Of a stretch of 64,000 nucleotides of DNA, positions 33,061 through 44,689 are shown piece by piece. Source of the DNA: Posidonia oceanica (taxonomy: Eukaryota > Streptophyta > Magnoliopsida > Alismatales > Posidoniaceae). The stretch is from the NCBI GenBank assembly GCA_037176725.1, contig JAZBRS010000074.1, positions 65,786,001 through 65,850,000 on the forward strand, read 5' to 3'. The first letter of the stretch is position 1. The number at the start of each line of letters is the position of its first letter. The notes under the pieces were generated by a model, which saw only the letters and a program-made list of their open reading frames with translations, ran no database searches and had not been told where the DNA came from. A program made the position numbers and the translations under genes.

Positions 33061-33860
33061 CTAGAAGTAGCCTTGGAGCATAATCTTCTTGGTCAGCAAC
33101 ACACCGTTCATGTGAGGGCTGCAGGTCCCTGCATGGACTTGGAGCATCAGTGTGTCGGCCTCCTTCTTGTCTACGCAGCGTAGGAGCATCTGGTTGTAAG
33201 ACCTTTTATACAAATGTCTTGCCCTTATCACATACTTTGATGCCAGATGTGCCAAAGTCTTTCTGTCTGCTGCTGAGGCACCTAGTGGGGGGCTGCCAGA
33301 TTCCAGGAAGACTTTAATGTCGTGATACCATGGAAGTTCCTCTGCTGGATCCGCCTCCTCGATAGTCATGCAGTGTGCGGGTTGTTCCACACGAGAGACT
33401 GATACGTCCACTGCACGATGCTTGAGTATAGAGAGCCAAGATACTAAGGTTGCCAGAGCATCTACGTAGGCGTTCTTGGCCCTGTTCATGTAAGTGAAGC
33501 GGTTGCTTTCAAATTCTTCTATTAGCTTCAGGAGGCATTCATGGTAAGGTACCAGCTTAGGGTCTTTGGTCCTCCAGTTGCCATTAACCTGGGAGATGAC
33601 CAGCATCGCATCTTTGTGTACATGCAGCTTGCGCACATCATGCTCGAGCGTGACTTACAACCCCAGAAGGCAGGCTTCATACTCTACCTCATTGTTGGTG
33701 CAAGGGAATGTCATCTTTCTTGCAAATGGGATCAGCTCTCCCTTCAGCGTTGCTAAGACAGCACCGATGCCTCTGCCCCTTCTATTAACTGCGCCATCGA
33801 AGTACAGATGCCACTGTAGTTTATCTTCAGGATTCTTCTACTCTGAATCCTCCATGGCGA
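33061..33860 (-). pseudogene. Element C archaeal-type RNase H and integrase zinc domain
   Basis: The frame at 33061-33636 holds the end of the second RNase H (HKDAMLVISQVNGNW, then NRAKNAYVDALATLVSW) and the integrase zinc region with VHAGTCSPHMNGVL. The earlier part of the domain lies to ~33860 with at least one stop (near 33657). In intact copies this RNase H is thought to replace the degenerate first one. Confidence 0.82.
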
Positions 33861-35095
33861 ATAGAATGTCTTCATCAAGGAATTGTGTCTGCAAAGGCTG
33901 ATATTCAGGTAAGGGGAAGTCGGCCAGATGATCCACCATGGCTTGCCCCTTCATTGACTTCTATGTGATGAAGGTGATGTCATACTAAGACAATAACACC
34001 TGCCACTTAACACATCTACCTACCATAGCCGGCTTCTGAAGAAGGAACTTGATGGGATCATGTCGGCATAAGAGCTGGACCAGGTGCGCCATCATGGAAT
34101 GCCTTAGCTTCTGCGCGGTCCTGACCAGAGATAGGCAGGTCTTCTCTATGTTGCTATACCTGGCTTAGCAATCAGTGAACTTCTTCCTCAGGTAATAGAT
34201 GGCACGCTCCATTCTACAGGTTTCATCATGTTGTCCCAGGACGGCGCCCATGGAATACTGTGTGGTAGAAAGATAGAGGATCAGGGGTCTCCCCAGCACG
34301 GGAGAAACCAAGACAGGGGGCTTGATCAGGAGCTGCTTGATCTTGTCAAATGCAGCTTGGCACTCCTCGCTCTAGTTGATCTGTGCATTCTTCCTCAGGA
34401 GCTTAAAAATCGGTTCGTAGATAGGTGTGAGCTGTGCGATGAACCGACTGATATACTGTAGACGCCCCAGAAGGCCTATGACTTCTTTCTTAGTCTTGGG
34501 GGTGGCATGTCCATGGTGGCTTTGGCCTTACTCGGGTCCACTTCAATCCCCCTCTGGCTGACAATGTAGCCCAACAGCTTGCCAGTTGATACCCCGAATA
34601 CACATTTACTAGGGTTAAGGCGAAGCTTGTACTTGCTTAGGCAGTTAAAGAGCTTCTTGAGGTAGATAAGGTGATCCTCAGGCTCTCTAGACTTAGCAAT
34701 AATGTCGTACTTGCTCCGGCATTCTTGAGTCCAAATGGCATGACCTGATAGCAGAAGACTCCCCAGGGGGTGATAAAAGAAGTCTTCTCCATGTCTTCTA
34801 CCATTCTAATCTGATTGTAGCCGGAGAAGCCATCCATGAAGGAGAGCATCTTGTGCCCTACAGTGTTGTCCACCAGGACGTCGATGTGCGGTAGAGGGAA
34901 GTCGTCCTTAGGACTGGCTTTGTTCAGATTCCTATAATCAATGCACATACGGACCCGTCCGTCCTTCTTGGGCACTAGCATGACGTTCGCGAGCCATTCT
35001 GGATAGAGGACGACCTTGAGAAAATCGACGCTATGCTGCTACATGATTTCCTCTTTGTTTTCGAGCAGCCACTGTGGTCGCCACTTCCGAAGCTT
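33861..35095 (-). pseudogene. rt: Element C reverse transcriptase and first RNase H (catalytic motif deleted)
   Basis: The clearest frame (34637-34981) encodes VPKKDGRVRMCIDYRNLNKASPKDDFPLPHID and SFMDGFSGYNQI, then ITPWGVFCYQVMPFGLKNAGA. It then jumps at ~34711: compared with B about 58 bases are missing, and these hold the YVDD motif. The RNase H part (33950-34450) is broken by stops. It cannot make an active enzyme. Confidence 0.88.
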
Positions 35096-36287
35096 CTACT
35101 TTACTAGCTTCGCATCTGGATCCAGAGGTAGGTTGTGCACCACGATCTCGACATCAAGGCCGACCATGTCTTCATAACTCCAGGCGAAGACATCTGCATA
35201 TTCCGTAAGGAATGCAATAAACTCTGCTCTGGCCTGGGGCGTCAGTAGGGCGCTGACGCGGACCTCCTTAACATCTTCAGCTGTGCCAATGTTAATTATC
35301 TCCGTCTCTTCCTCGACATGGAGGTTGGGCCCTTCTGAGTCGTCATCATAAGGCTGGAACTCAAGCGGTGGTTCATCATTCTCATCTACGCATGTACCAT
35401 CCTCCTCCTCGTATGCAATGAGTTCCGAGAGGATCTCCTTCTCAAATGTGGGGTCTGTAATGTCAAAGGAGTGGACATGTTTCGCCTCTTGATCTTGATG
35501 AAGCCTCAAGATGGTACGCTCACCCGAGTATTTCTGTAGGCTTGGTGGGTGACGTCTGCTTCAGTGGCCCCTAGTCCCGCTGACTGATCTGGCTGCTCTG
35601 TCTGTTCTGGCTGCTCTGGCACCACTGTCACTGCTGGGACTACCTAGACTGCTCTGTCTGCTACCGCTACTATCTACACTGTCCCCTCCTCCGTGTTCTC
35701 AGATGTACTTGCTGGGAGTGCTGGAGACGGACAACTGTCCTCTAGGCGACGAATCTGTGTACTGCCGCCAAATGCGCTGCCTATGCGGGGCATGCGCCGC
35801 ACGAACCACCTAGATCGGCCTTCTGGCTGTGGAGTGATCAACTCGTCTGGTCTAGTGGGCATTGCCTCTGTTCTTCTTCCAAGACCATGATTGAGGAATG
35901 GTCTTGCGGCGGGGAGGGACCCGTGGCCACGGCTTTCCCTTTCTTCAGCGCCTGTTGCTCGATGGCATCTTCAGCCAACATCGCGAGTTGTTCTTGGAAT
36001 AGCAATTCCAAGTCTCCGAGCTTGTCACCCACCTAGGCTTCTGTAGTCGCACTCTCCTCGTCTTCTGAGGGTGTGTCGACGTAATAGGCGCAAATGGCCT
36101 CTTTAGAGTCCTGCCCGGTGATTCCTCCGCCTACGGGGTTTGCTCTGGTTTCCAGACATATCACTAGCCAGGGCGTTTGCTCTGTTACTGGCCAGCCAGC
36201 TGGCTGACCTCCTGGCAGAGCTGGTTGCGGCACTGGGGCAATTAGAGATGCGAATAGGCCAGCCAGGGATGCCATTGACGGCGGCGC
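35096..36287 (-). pseudogene. Element C protease-to-RT linker, truncated by element B
   Basis: Fragments match the B linker: SFDIT.P.FEKEILSELIAY (35460), DVFAWSYEDMVGLDVEIVVHNLPL, RSRWFVRRMPR (35800), MGDKLGDLELLFQEQL (36020) and YYVDTPSEDEE (36080). The last ~45 bases before 36288 are still element C; the open frame that continues to 36521 runs into the B LTR and is a chimera. Protease and Gag are expected beyond B. Confidence 0.85.
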
Positions 36288-36929
36288 TGTAGCGATCCCG
36301 ATCGGAACCAGGCTCGCTATATATAGCGGCGATTGAGATCCGAGGAAGAGGCTCAACTCGAAAACACTTGAAATCGAGGAGAAAAAGGAAAGATAAGACA
36401 AATCAGAGTCGCAACCACGTCTATTAATGGAAGACGAGGAAAACCGGGGTAATGCGTGAATTAACGTGCAAAACCGAGCAATAAATGCAAAGCAAAGCAA
36501 TGCAAGGGAAAACAAATGCAAACAAATGCAAATGAGATGACTCTAGCCTAGGATAAGGGCAGTACGGTCATTGCGGGCCAAAAGACAGGGTAAGGACTCT
36601 TGTTACGTGCGGGGAAGGTAATAGGCACCCCCGACACGCCCGAGAATCAATCTTTCTAGGCTTACGCTCGCATACGCAGGGAAATGCAGGATTGAATGCC
36701 TATGTGCCTATAAATGCCTGAATGAATGCTCAAGGTGTGCTCTAAGTGGGAAGAAACAAAGCAAGAAAGTAAACGTGCTTTCTAAGCGCTCAGCTGCGCT
36801 GTCTGTATTCCGAATTAGGCGAAGCCTAGCTCGTGAGAACTCCAGGCAGTAAGCATCACCGCCCTATATGCAAATGCAGGCGAGAAAACAAAACGACGGG
36901 GAAACCATGCAATGCAATCGACATGCAGG

Positions 36930-37510
36930 GGAAAACGGCGCAAAACACGCAAAACGAGACGAGAAAAGAGCGACGCACGCAAAACGAAGCAAGAGAGCGA
37001 AAACGACGCGCAAAACAGGCGAAAAAGCAAGACAACACGCAAAACGAGACAAGAGAGCAAAGAGGCACGCAAAACGGTGCAAAATACGCAAAACGAGGCG
37101 AGAAATGAGCAAGGCACGCAAAACGATGCAAAAGAGCAAAAACAGCACGCAAAACGAGCGAGAAAGCAAGACAGCACGCAAAACAAGACAAGGGAGCAAA
37201 GGAGCACGCAAAACGGCGCAAAATACGCAAAACGAGGCGAGAAATGAGGAAGGCACGCAAAACGATGCAAAAGAGCGAAAACGGCGCGCAAAACGAGCGA
37301 GAAAGCAAGACAGCACGCAAAACAAGACAAGGGAGCAAAGGAGCACGCAAAACGGCGCAAAATACGCAAAACGAGGCGAGAAATGAGCAAGGCACGCAAA
37401 ATGATGCAGAACGAGCGAGAAAGCAAGACAACACACAAAATAAGGCAAGAAAACAGATGGGCACGCAAAACGGTGCCAAAACAGGGGCGGGCACGCGAAA
37501 CGGTGCCAAA
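36930..37510 (-). repeat. ~30-bp TTTTGCG array, B 3' LTR
   Basis: Roughly twenty copies of a ~30-bp unit with core GCGTTTTGCGTGC (seen as GCACGCAAAACG on the plus strand) are present. The other B LTR has 139 bp less here. Long open frames on both strands (up to ~257 codons) are due to the repeat and are not annotated as genes. Confidence 0.88.
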
Positions 37511-40489
37511 ACAGCGAAGGAAAAACCTCGGAAAAGCCATGCAAATGCAAGAATGCAGAGAAAGATCAGAAGAGGCCAAAGGGGAGACAAAACAACGTGT
37601 GTGTAAGAACAGACGTCGTTTAGGGCCACTCAGAGTAGGTGTGAAGACCTACGGAGGGGAGAGTGTGCAAACGGAGGGATTACCACCTCTTTGCGACTGT
37701 TTCCCACCAAACCGTTCCACGGTGTGTCTCGCATGCTGCCCAAAGCTCGCGATGCGATCGGATCGTGGAAAAGGGGGGAGGAAGTCACATTAAGTGGAAA
37801 ATCCAGGGAAAACACAACGCAAAACACACAAGAATACGCGAAACGGAGGTTGGAAGATACAAGCAGAAAGGGGAGAACCTATTCTACATGCTCAAAGAGA
37901 CAGAAAGCGAAAACACGGAAAACTGTGCAAATGGCATGCAAATGAATGCAATGCAGGGGTTCAGGAGGACATACCTGGAAATCCGGGGGCCTGATCTGAG
38001 ATCTGTCTGGTCCAAGCTGAAGAGCGCCTCGCTGCGGTCGCCTGGGCAGCTTACTTGAGAAGATCCAACGGCCGGATTGAAAGATAACGCAGCTCCAAGG
38101 CAGAAGGGCCAGAACAGGGGAGAAGAACAGATCTAGGTGTTCAGGAGGTCGTAGGGGCGTGCAAAAAGGTCCTCCCAAGTGAAAGGGAGCTAAAAGTGCT
38201 AGGTGTGTGCAAGAAGATGCTAGAATGCAAGACTAAATGAATGCAGGATGCATGCAAAAGCAGGAAAAGGCAAGGAGAAGAAACTGGGAAACATCAGGAT
38301 TTCAGAAGGCATTTTGAAAAAGAAAGGGGCTAAAAATGCAAATTTTCCAGAAAACAGGGGCCCACAGGAAAGGATTTCGAAAACAGGGGAAGACAGAGGT
38401 CTATTTGGCAAAAACTAGGCTCAGAAAGTTGCTTTGAAAAGAGGGTATGCTTTAGAAGAAGTTTTGAAACCAAAGAGAAGTCAGAGTGCAATTTTTGAAA
38501 AAACTAGGGCTTAAAATGCAAATTTTCCAGAAAACAAGGTTCTGGGGAGTCTGGGGATACTAGTGGAGGGTCTGCATGAAGTTTGGTAAGCATAGGAGCT
38601 AGAATGTAACCTAGGGGCAAAATGGTCTTTTCACATGACTTTTTGAAAGATGCAAGGACCTATGTGTAATTTTGAAATCATGCAAGGGCTAAAAGTGCAA
38701 TTTAGTATGGAAAACATGCTCTGAAAAATAAAGGACAGGACCACAGTGCAATTTTTAAAAAGATCAGGGTCAAAAATGCAATATAATAAGCTAAAATGCA
38801 TGCAGCACAGTTACTGTCCATTTAAAATGGACCTAACTGCAAATATGCAAAACTAGAAGGTAAAATATGCAATGCAGTATGCAAAAATAAAAAATAAATT
38901 CTAAGTTCTACAGTGCATGGGACTTAAATGCAAAAATAAAAACATGCAGGGGGCCAGGATGCAATGCAGTATGGTAAAATTAATGCATTTAAATGTACTG
39001 ATTGTGAGCAGGACTTACATGCAAAAAACGAAAACAGAGGGGCTAAAATGCAAAATATTATAACAGCACAGCACAGTAAATGGACCAACTTGCAAATACT
39101 GAAAACCATAAACAGATTATGCAATTTAATATGATTTTGATTTAAAACACAGCAGATTAAATGAAATAAGGACTGGAATGTAAAATGACAGAAACTTAAA
39201 CCAAATATGCAATATTTACTTAAAAACTTTAGCTAGGATAAAATAAATGCACAGTAACTGGTCGACGGCGACGAGTACTGTAGCAGAACGCCGGTAGTAC
39301 TCGAGGCCGCCGACAGGGGAGGCTGAGGAGGCGCGGGACTGTCGGAGGGCGACGTCGGCGATCGTCCGGAGCTCCGGGGGTCGACTGGAGCTCGCTCTGT
39401 TGGTCGGAGTGTCCGGAGGAAGAACAGCCGGCGCTGGAGAAGGAGGACTGTCCGGCGAGCTGATGACGGAGCAGGAGGACCGGAAAGCCTATTCTAAAGG
39501 CTGGGGAAGCAAGAGAAGAAGAAGATGAAGCTAAGGGAAGCAGTGATTACCTCTTTCCGCGCCTGAGTCGTTCCCCCGACGTCAGTGGCTCCAGCTGTCG
39601 CCGGTGGGGGCCGTCCGGTCGCTGCGGGCGTCGCCGGCTGCTCGTGAAGATTGGAATCACTTCAGAGCGTTCCTCCGGTGCTTCCTAATCGACCGGACCG
39701 AAGTTCTACAGCTCAGGTAATGTTTCAGCTCTTTTGGGTTCAGAGGATGCTGCCGGAGACCGGGGAGGGTGTTTGCTGCTCCCCAGGCTGGATGGAGTGC
39801 TCCGGGGGATTGCTGGGGGTCTGGGGAAGGTTTCTGGGCGGTCGAATTGGGTTTCTGGAAGATGTGGAGTGGTCTTGGAGCTAGGTCGGTTTTCTGGGCT
39901 GAAGATGGTCTGGGTGTTTGTAGTGGAATTCTTGGTCTGTGGTGAGCGATTGGGTTCGAGGCCGGAGGCTTTGGAAAGGAGATGGATCAGGGATTGTCGG
40001 GGTGGAGTTTGGGAAGATGCTGCGGGCTGTGGTGAGGGGAATTATGTGATGGGTTGCGCTGGGTTGCAGGTGGCTTTAGGCGGTGTTTCAGGGGGTGATT
40101 AAGTGGTGAAAAGGCAATGGGGAATCGGGGGATGAAGGCTGGCTATTGGGTGAAGTTGGGGAAGCAATGGGGAGAAGTGTGGAGGCTTGGAGTGGTACTG
40201 GGGGATTGGAAAAGAAAGAAGGACGCTTTGCTGATATTTTCAGAGAAGAAAAGAGGAGGACTGGGTGGGGGGATTGGGCTCTGATGAGGGCTTCTCTCCG
40301 GGATGCCCAGAACTCACAAACACTCTCTTTTCCTCTCTCTTTTCACTCCGGAATTGGAAGAAAATCAGGGGAGAGGGAAGGTCGCACAGGTGGAAGAAAA
40401 ATCTGGAATTCCGGTCTCTGGTTCACTCTCAGGTCTGCTCTCTCTGGATCGCTCCTTGCCAACTCTGGAACGGAGTTGAAGGACGAAGA

Positions 40490-40495
40490 CTTATA
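40490..40495 (-). promoter_or_regulatory. Candidate TATA box, B 3' LTR
   Basis: TATAAG on the minus strand sits in the GC-rich segment, equivalent to 3457-3462 in A, although the surrounding sequence has diverged. Confidence 0.45.
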
Positions 40496-42416
40496 TGAGG
40501 AGGAGCTGCCGGTACGCGCGCTGGAAATTTGAAATCAACGGCGTCGCACTGCAGCTGATAGGGGACGGATGCCGGCGAGACGATGGGCATTGAATGCCTC
40601 CCGGAATCGGTGCTGAGACAGAAGAGAGGCGGCGAGCTGCTGTAGCATGATCTGATGGAGAGGGAGCTTCAAATTTAAAAAGCAGAGGGAGGACTGTTGG
40701 CAGCAGCTCGCGGGGAGAAAACCGGCGGAAGAGAAGAAAAGAAAAAAAAGCAGAAGGTTGGAGGAGGAAGAAGGGTGGGGAAGGCCGGACTGTGGGCCGA
40801 AGGAAAAAACGAAGAAATAAAAGAAAAAAGGAAGCGGGCCGGATTGAGCCCAGTAAAGAAAAGAAAGAATGGAAAAGAAAAGTAAGAAAGAAGGAGAGGG
40901 TAGAATGGGGAAATAAAATAAGTAAAAATAAACTAAAAATAAATAAAAATGCCAGAAGGATTGTGCTGTAGATTAGGATTTTAATTAAGATTTTTAATGG
41001 TCATTTTGAGTTGATTAATGTGTTTTAGGCTTGATTAGGGTTTTAGGGTTTTGGTTTTGCTTTTAATTGGTTTTCACTTGATTAAATGTTTGTTAAACCC
41101 TTTTTAAATTGTTTTAAAAATTGTATTTCCCTTGTTGGACACTTAGAATATTGATTAGGATTTTTTAGGATTTATTTCGTATTAATTAGGGTTGGTTTTA
41201 GGTTCTTAAGTTTTAGTCTTTTTAGGTTTTTTTCCTTCTTAAGTCTTTTAAGTTGTGTTTTGATTTTTATTTATTGGTTTTTTTCTTGAAGTTTTTAGTT
41301 GGATTTTTCTGGTTTGATAGGGTGTTTTTTAAGTCTTTCAGATATGTTTTTCTTTTCTTTTTTAATTAAGTTTTTAACTTGTTTTTCTTATGTTTACTAG
41401 GTTAAGTCTTTTGCCTTCTTTAATTACTTGTTTTAGTATTTGATTTTTTAATTCTTCTTTTTGGGTTTGTTTTTTAATTCCTCTGATGGGTTTTTACCTT
41501 TGGTGCGTTTTGATTTTATTTTAGCTTTTTCCTTGATTTTTCAGTGTTTTCTTTTGATTTATTTTGCATTTTTTAGTTTGCATGTTTGGTTTTCTTTTTA
41601 GCTTGCTTAAGTTAAGTTTAAGTTGTTAATTGCTTTTTTAACATTTTTTAATTGTTTTTCTTAGGGTTCTAATTTGCTCCTTTTATGTTTTGAGGTTTTG
41701 CAGATTTTTATGGGTTTTTGTGGATTTTTGCAAAAGGGAGAAAAGGAAAAGAGAAGGAGGAAAGAAATGGAAAAAAGAGGGAGATAAAAGGAAAAAGGGT
41801 AGGTTGGAGGAAAATGATTTTTAAAAATTCAGAAAAAGTGTTAAAAATAAAGTAAAAATAGGGATAAGATAGAGGAGGGATAGAAGCACAGAGGGGGCCC
41901 ACAGCCAGACCAGGAAAAGGATAAGAAAGGGATGAAAAGAGAGATGGTAATCAGGAGAGAGAGAGGAGAGAGAAAATGATAATCCTGGAGAGAGAAAAGG
42001 ATAATTTGGGTGAAAGAGGGTCTTAAGGGTCTTGGAATGGGGTAAGAATTGGTGAGTGGGTAGTCTAGGATTGGAAGTCTTGGGTCTGAAGTTTTGGTCC
42101 GATTTTAAGGAGGTTTTGGAGGGGTTTCAAGGTGTAGAAAAGGGTAGTTTCTCCTAAGTTTTCTAGGGTTTTTGGGAATGGGTCAGGTTTGGAAATTCCT
42201 AGGTTTTTAGGTAGGGTTGTTGAGTGGATAGTGGTGGGTTTTCCTATGGATTTTGGTTAGGTTTTGAGGTTGGGAAGGGGGGTAAAGGTTTAGGTCAAAA
42301 TGGGCTGTTTTTGGAGGGCAGAGAGGAGGATTAGGGTTAGGGTTTGGTTGGGGTTTGATCCAGCAATTACCAGGAAGGCTCCAAGGGTCCAGGCCTGCCA
42401 AGATGGGGTGTCAACA

Positions 42417-42429
42417 GATGCCCCTCCCT
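42417..42429 (-). other. Polypurine tract of element B
   Basis: On the minus strand CAGGGAGGGGCATC directly precedes the LTR start TGTTGACACC, as in element A. Confidence 0.85.
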
Positions 42430-42730
42430 GTGCGAGTGCAAGTAATGCTGATGAAGCTAAAGTGATATGCAGTGCTAGCTAAGAAAGTGCTGAGATGATG
42501 CAAAGAAAATGGTAAAAAGGCGCGATGTGGTGCGAATATCTGGCAGGGAGGCCAGACTTGCACGACAAAGCGAAGGAAAACAGGGTGCAACTGGTCCCCG
42601 CCCGAGGAGCAAGCTAGCAGGGAGAAGAGAAAAGGGGCGCGAGGGGAGAGAGGCCAACTCTCCTATCGCAGGAAAGGGGGTGCGTGACTCCATCTTCCTG
42701 GGACAAGGTCATGTCGAAAAGGAGAAAAAA
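42430..42730 (-). other. Unique 3' end of element B internal region
   Basis: It matches the A segment at 19601-20138, including the part near 42560-42700 (CTCTCCTATCGCAGGAAAGG). No gene is supported. Confidence 0.55.
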
Positions 42731-42731
42731 A

Positions 42732-43880
42732 TGATAAGGTGACGGGCTTATCGTCCGGATAGTTTACGGTCCTATCAACCGGGAGTGACAGTTTACGGAC
42801 CTGTCAACCGGAGCAGTTGTGAGTGATAGTTACTGGATATCAGCCGTATAACATGGTTGTGGGTGATAGTTTAGGAGTATCAGCCTAACGACAGTTTACG
42901 GTCCTGTCAACCGGTGGATAGTTTACAGACCTATCAACTGGAGGATAGTTTACAGACCTATCAACTGGAAACCACAAACCATGAGTGATAGTTACTGGAT
43001 ATCAGCCGTATAACGCAATGCCGGATAGTTTACAATCTATCATCTGGAACGACAGTTTACGGTCCTGTCAACCAGCGGATAGTTTACAGACCTATCAACT
43101 GGAGGATTGTTTACAGTCCTATCAACTGGAAACGGCATTGCGAGGGACAGTTACTGGATGTCAGCCGTATAACATGATTGCGCGTGGTAGTTTACAGTCC
43201 TACCAACTGGTGGATAGTTTACAGACCTATCAACTGGAGCGACAGTTTACTGTCCTGTCAACCGGCGGATAGTTTACAGACCTATCAACTGGAAACGCGT
43301 AATGATGAGGGATAGTTACTGGATATCAGCCGTATAATGCAATTGCGGGTGATAGTTTAGGAGTATCAGCCTAACGACAGTTTACGGTCCTGTCAACCGG
43401 TGGATAGTTTACAGACCTATCAACTGGAGCGACAGTTTACGGTCCTGTCAACCGGAAACTGCAATTGCAAGGGACAGTTACTGGATGTCAGCCGTATAAC
43501 GTAATTGCACGCGATAGTTTAGGAGTATCAGCCTAACGACAGTTTACGGTCCTGTCAACCGGTGGATAGTTTACAGACCTATCAACTGGAAAAGTGCAAT
43601 TACGAGGGACAGTTACTGGATGTCAGCCGTATAACACAACTGCGGGCCGACCATGGATCGACCAGAAGATAGTTTAGGATTATCAGCCTGAGATAGTTTC
43701 GGATATCAGCCTAGCACGAGTGATTGATAGATTGATAGTTTCGAATATCAGCCTAGCACGAGTGATTGATTGATTGATAGTTTCGGATATCAGCCTAGCA
43801 CGAGTGATTGATAGATTGATAGTTTCGGATATCAGCCTAGCACGAGTGATTGATTGATTGATAAGAGGGGGCAAGATCAT
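42732..43880 (-). repeat. Dyad array of element B 3' region
   Basis: About 30 short inverted repeats are present, among them GATAGTTTACGGTCCTATC (42757), GACAGTTTACGGACCTGTC (42787), GGTAGTTTACAGTCCTACC (43186), GATAGTTACTGGATATC and GACAGTTACTGGATGTC (43146). They are organised in longer blocks. The part from 43683 to 43870 is a ~40-bp repeat, GATAGTTTCGGATATCAGCC followed by TAGCACGAGTGATTGATTGATT. No gene is seen. Confidence 0.86.
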
Positions 43881-44545
43881 GATGAGAATGATAAGATATC
43901 GGACTTATCGGCCGGCAAAGAGGGGATGAGGTAATGATGAGAAGTTAATCTAAAGAGGGGGATGAGATCATGATGAGAAGTTAGTCTAAAGAGGGGGATG
44001 AGATCATGATGAGAGATTAAGCTAAAGAGGGAGATGAGATCATGATGAGAAACTAAGCTAAAGAGGGGGACGAGATCATGATGAGAAGCTAAGCTAAAGA
44101 GGGGGACGAGATCATGATGAGAAAATAAGCCAAAGAGGGGGATGAGATCATGATGAGAAACTAAGCTAAAGAGGGGGATGAGATCATGATGAGAAGCTAA
44201 GCTAAAGAGGGGGACGAGATCATGATGAGAAGCTAAGCTAAAGAGGGGGATGAGATCATGATGAGAAATTAATCTAAAGAGGGGGATGAGGTCATGATGA
44301 GAAGCTAAACTAAAGAGGGGGATGAGATCATGATGAGAGATTAAGCTAAAGAGGGGGATGAGATCATGATGAGAAACTAATCTAAAGAGGGGGATGAGAT
44401 CATGATGAGAAGTGTTGATTGATAAGATATCGGACTTATCGGCCGGCAAAGAAGGGGTAAGGGAATGATGAGAATGATAAGATATCGGACTTATCGGCCG
44501 GCAAAGAAGGGGTAAGGGAATGATGAGAAGAAATCATCCCATGGC
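43881..44545 (-). repeat. ~39-bp GATGAGATCATGATGAG array, element B
   Basis: About fourteen units of GAGGGGGATGAGATCATGATGAG followed by AAGCTAAGCTAAA or a variant are bounded by GATAAGATATCGGACTTATC dyads at both ends. The frame of 190 codons through it (repeating HHDLIPLFSLAS) is treated as a by-product. It is the counterpart of 18000-18690 in A. Confidence 0.87.
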
Positions 44546-44604
44546 GCCAGGAACGTCATAGGGGAAAGAGGGAAAGAATGATACCAAGGGGCGATCAAAA
44601 GATG

Positions 44605-44631
44605 CCCCTGGTGTCGGGATGACACCAGGGG
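44605..44631. repeat. 27-nt perfect hairpin 1, element B
   Basis: CCCCTGGTGTC, loop GGGAT, GACACCAGGGG. It has an 11-bp perfect stem. Confidence 0.87.
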
Positions 44632-44689
44632 TTGGCCAGCGCATCCTTGGCATCGAAAGCAGAGAGTGATGACAAGAGTGTCGTGCTTG

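Larger units (their letters stand above)
25912..36287 (-). mobile_element. Element C, main fragment (decayed Tat retrotransposon)
   Basis: Reading on the minus strand from right to left, it carries the protease-RT linker, RT, RNase H domains, integrase, the pol-accessory spacer (interrupted by solo LTR D) and the accessory gene. All coding parts hold frameshifts and in-frame stops. The 5' part with protease, gag and LTR would lie beyond element B, outside the window. Protein similarity to A and B is clearly lower than between A and B, so C belongs to a related but different family or is much older. Confidence 0.9.
36288..42416 (-). repeat. Element B 3' LTR
   Basis: The 6129-bp LTR reads TGTTGACACCCC...GATCGCTACA on the minus strand. 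The copy at 58783 onward has an offset of 22495 before the TTTTGCG array and 22356 after it. Segments mirror those of A: conserved box (36590-36670), TTTTGCG array, TTGCAT-type motif series (~38200-39230), GC-rich segment with TATA candidate, a long T-rich (sense A-rich) part (~40980-41700), then the start. No genuine gene is seen; frames at 39651-40532 are antisense to the GC-rich part. Confidence 0.95.

Noticed and set aside
36033..36521. Single 162-codon frame spanning the B boundary
   Set aside because: It is a chimera: element C linker up to 36287 and B LTR beyond it.
36856..37629. Long Phe/Ala/Arg-rich frames on both strands
   Set aside because: They are open because of the 30-bp TTTTGCG repeat. 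The frame changes between the two B LTRs through a 139-bp length difference.
39651..40532. Plus-strand frames with Gly/Trp/Glu-rich peptides (also 62007-62888)
   Set aside because: They are antisense to the GC-rich LTR segment, overlap each other, and match no recognisable domain.
43877..44449. 190-codon frame with repeating HHDLIPLFSLAS
   Set aside because: It is a reading of a ~39-bp tandem array whose unit is a multiple of three. The A array gives a different peptide in its open frame.
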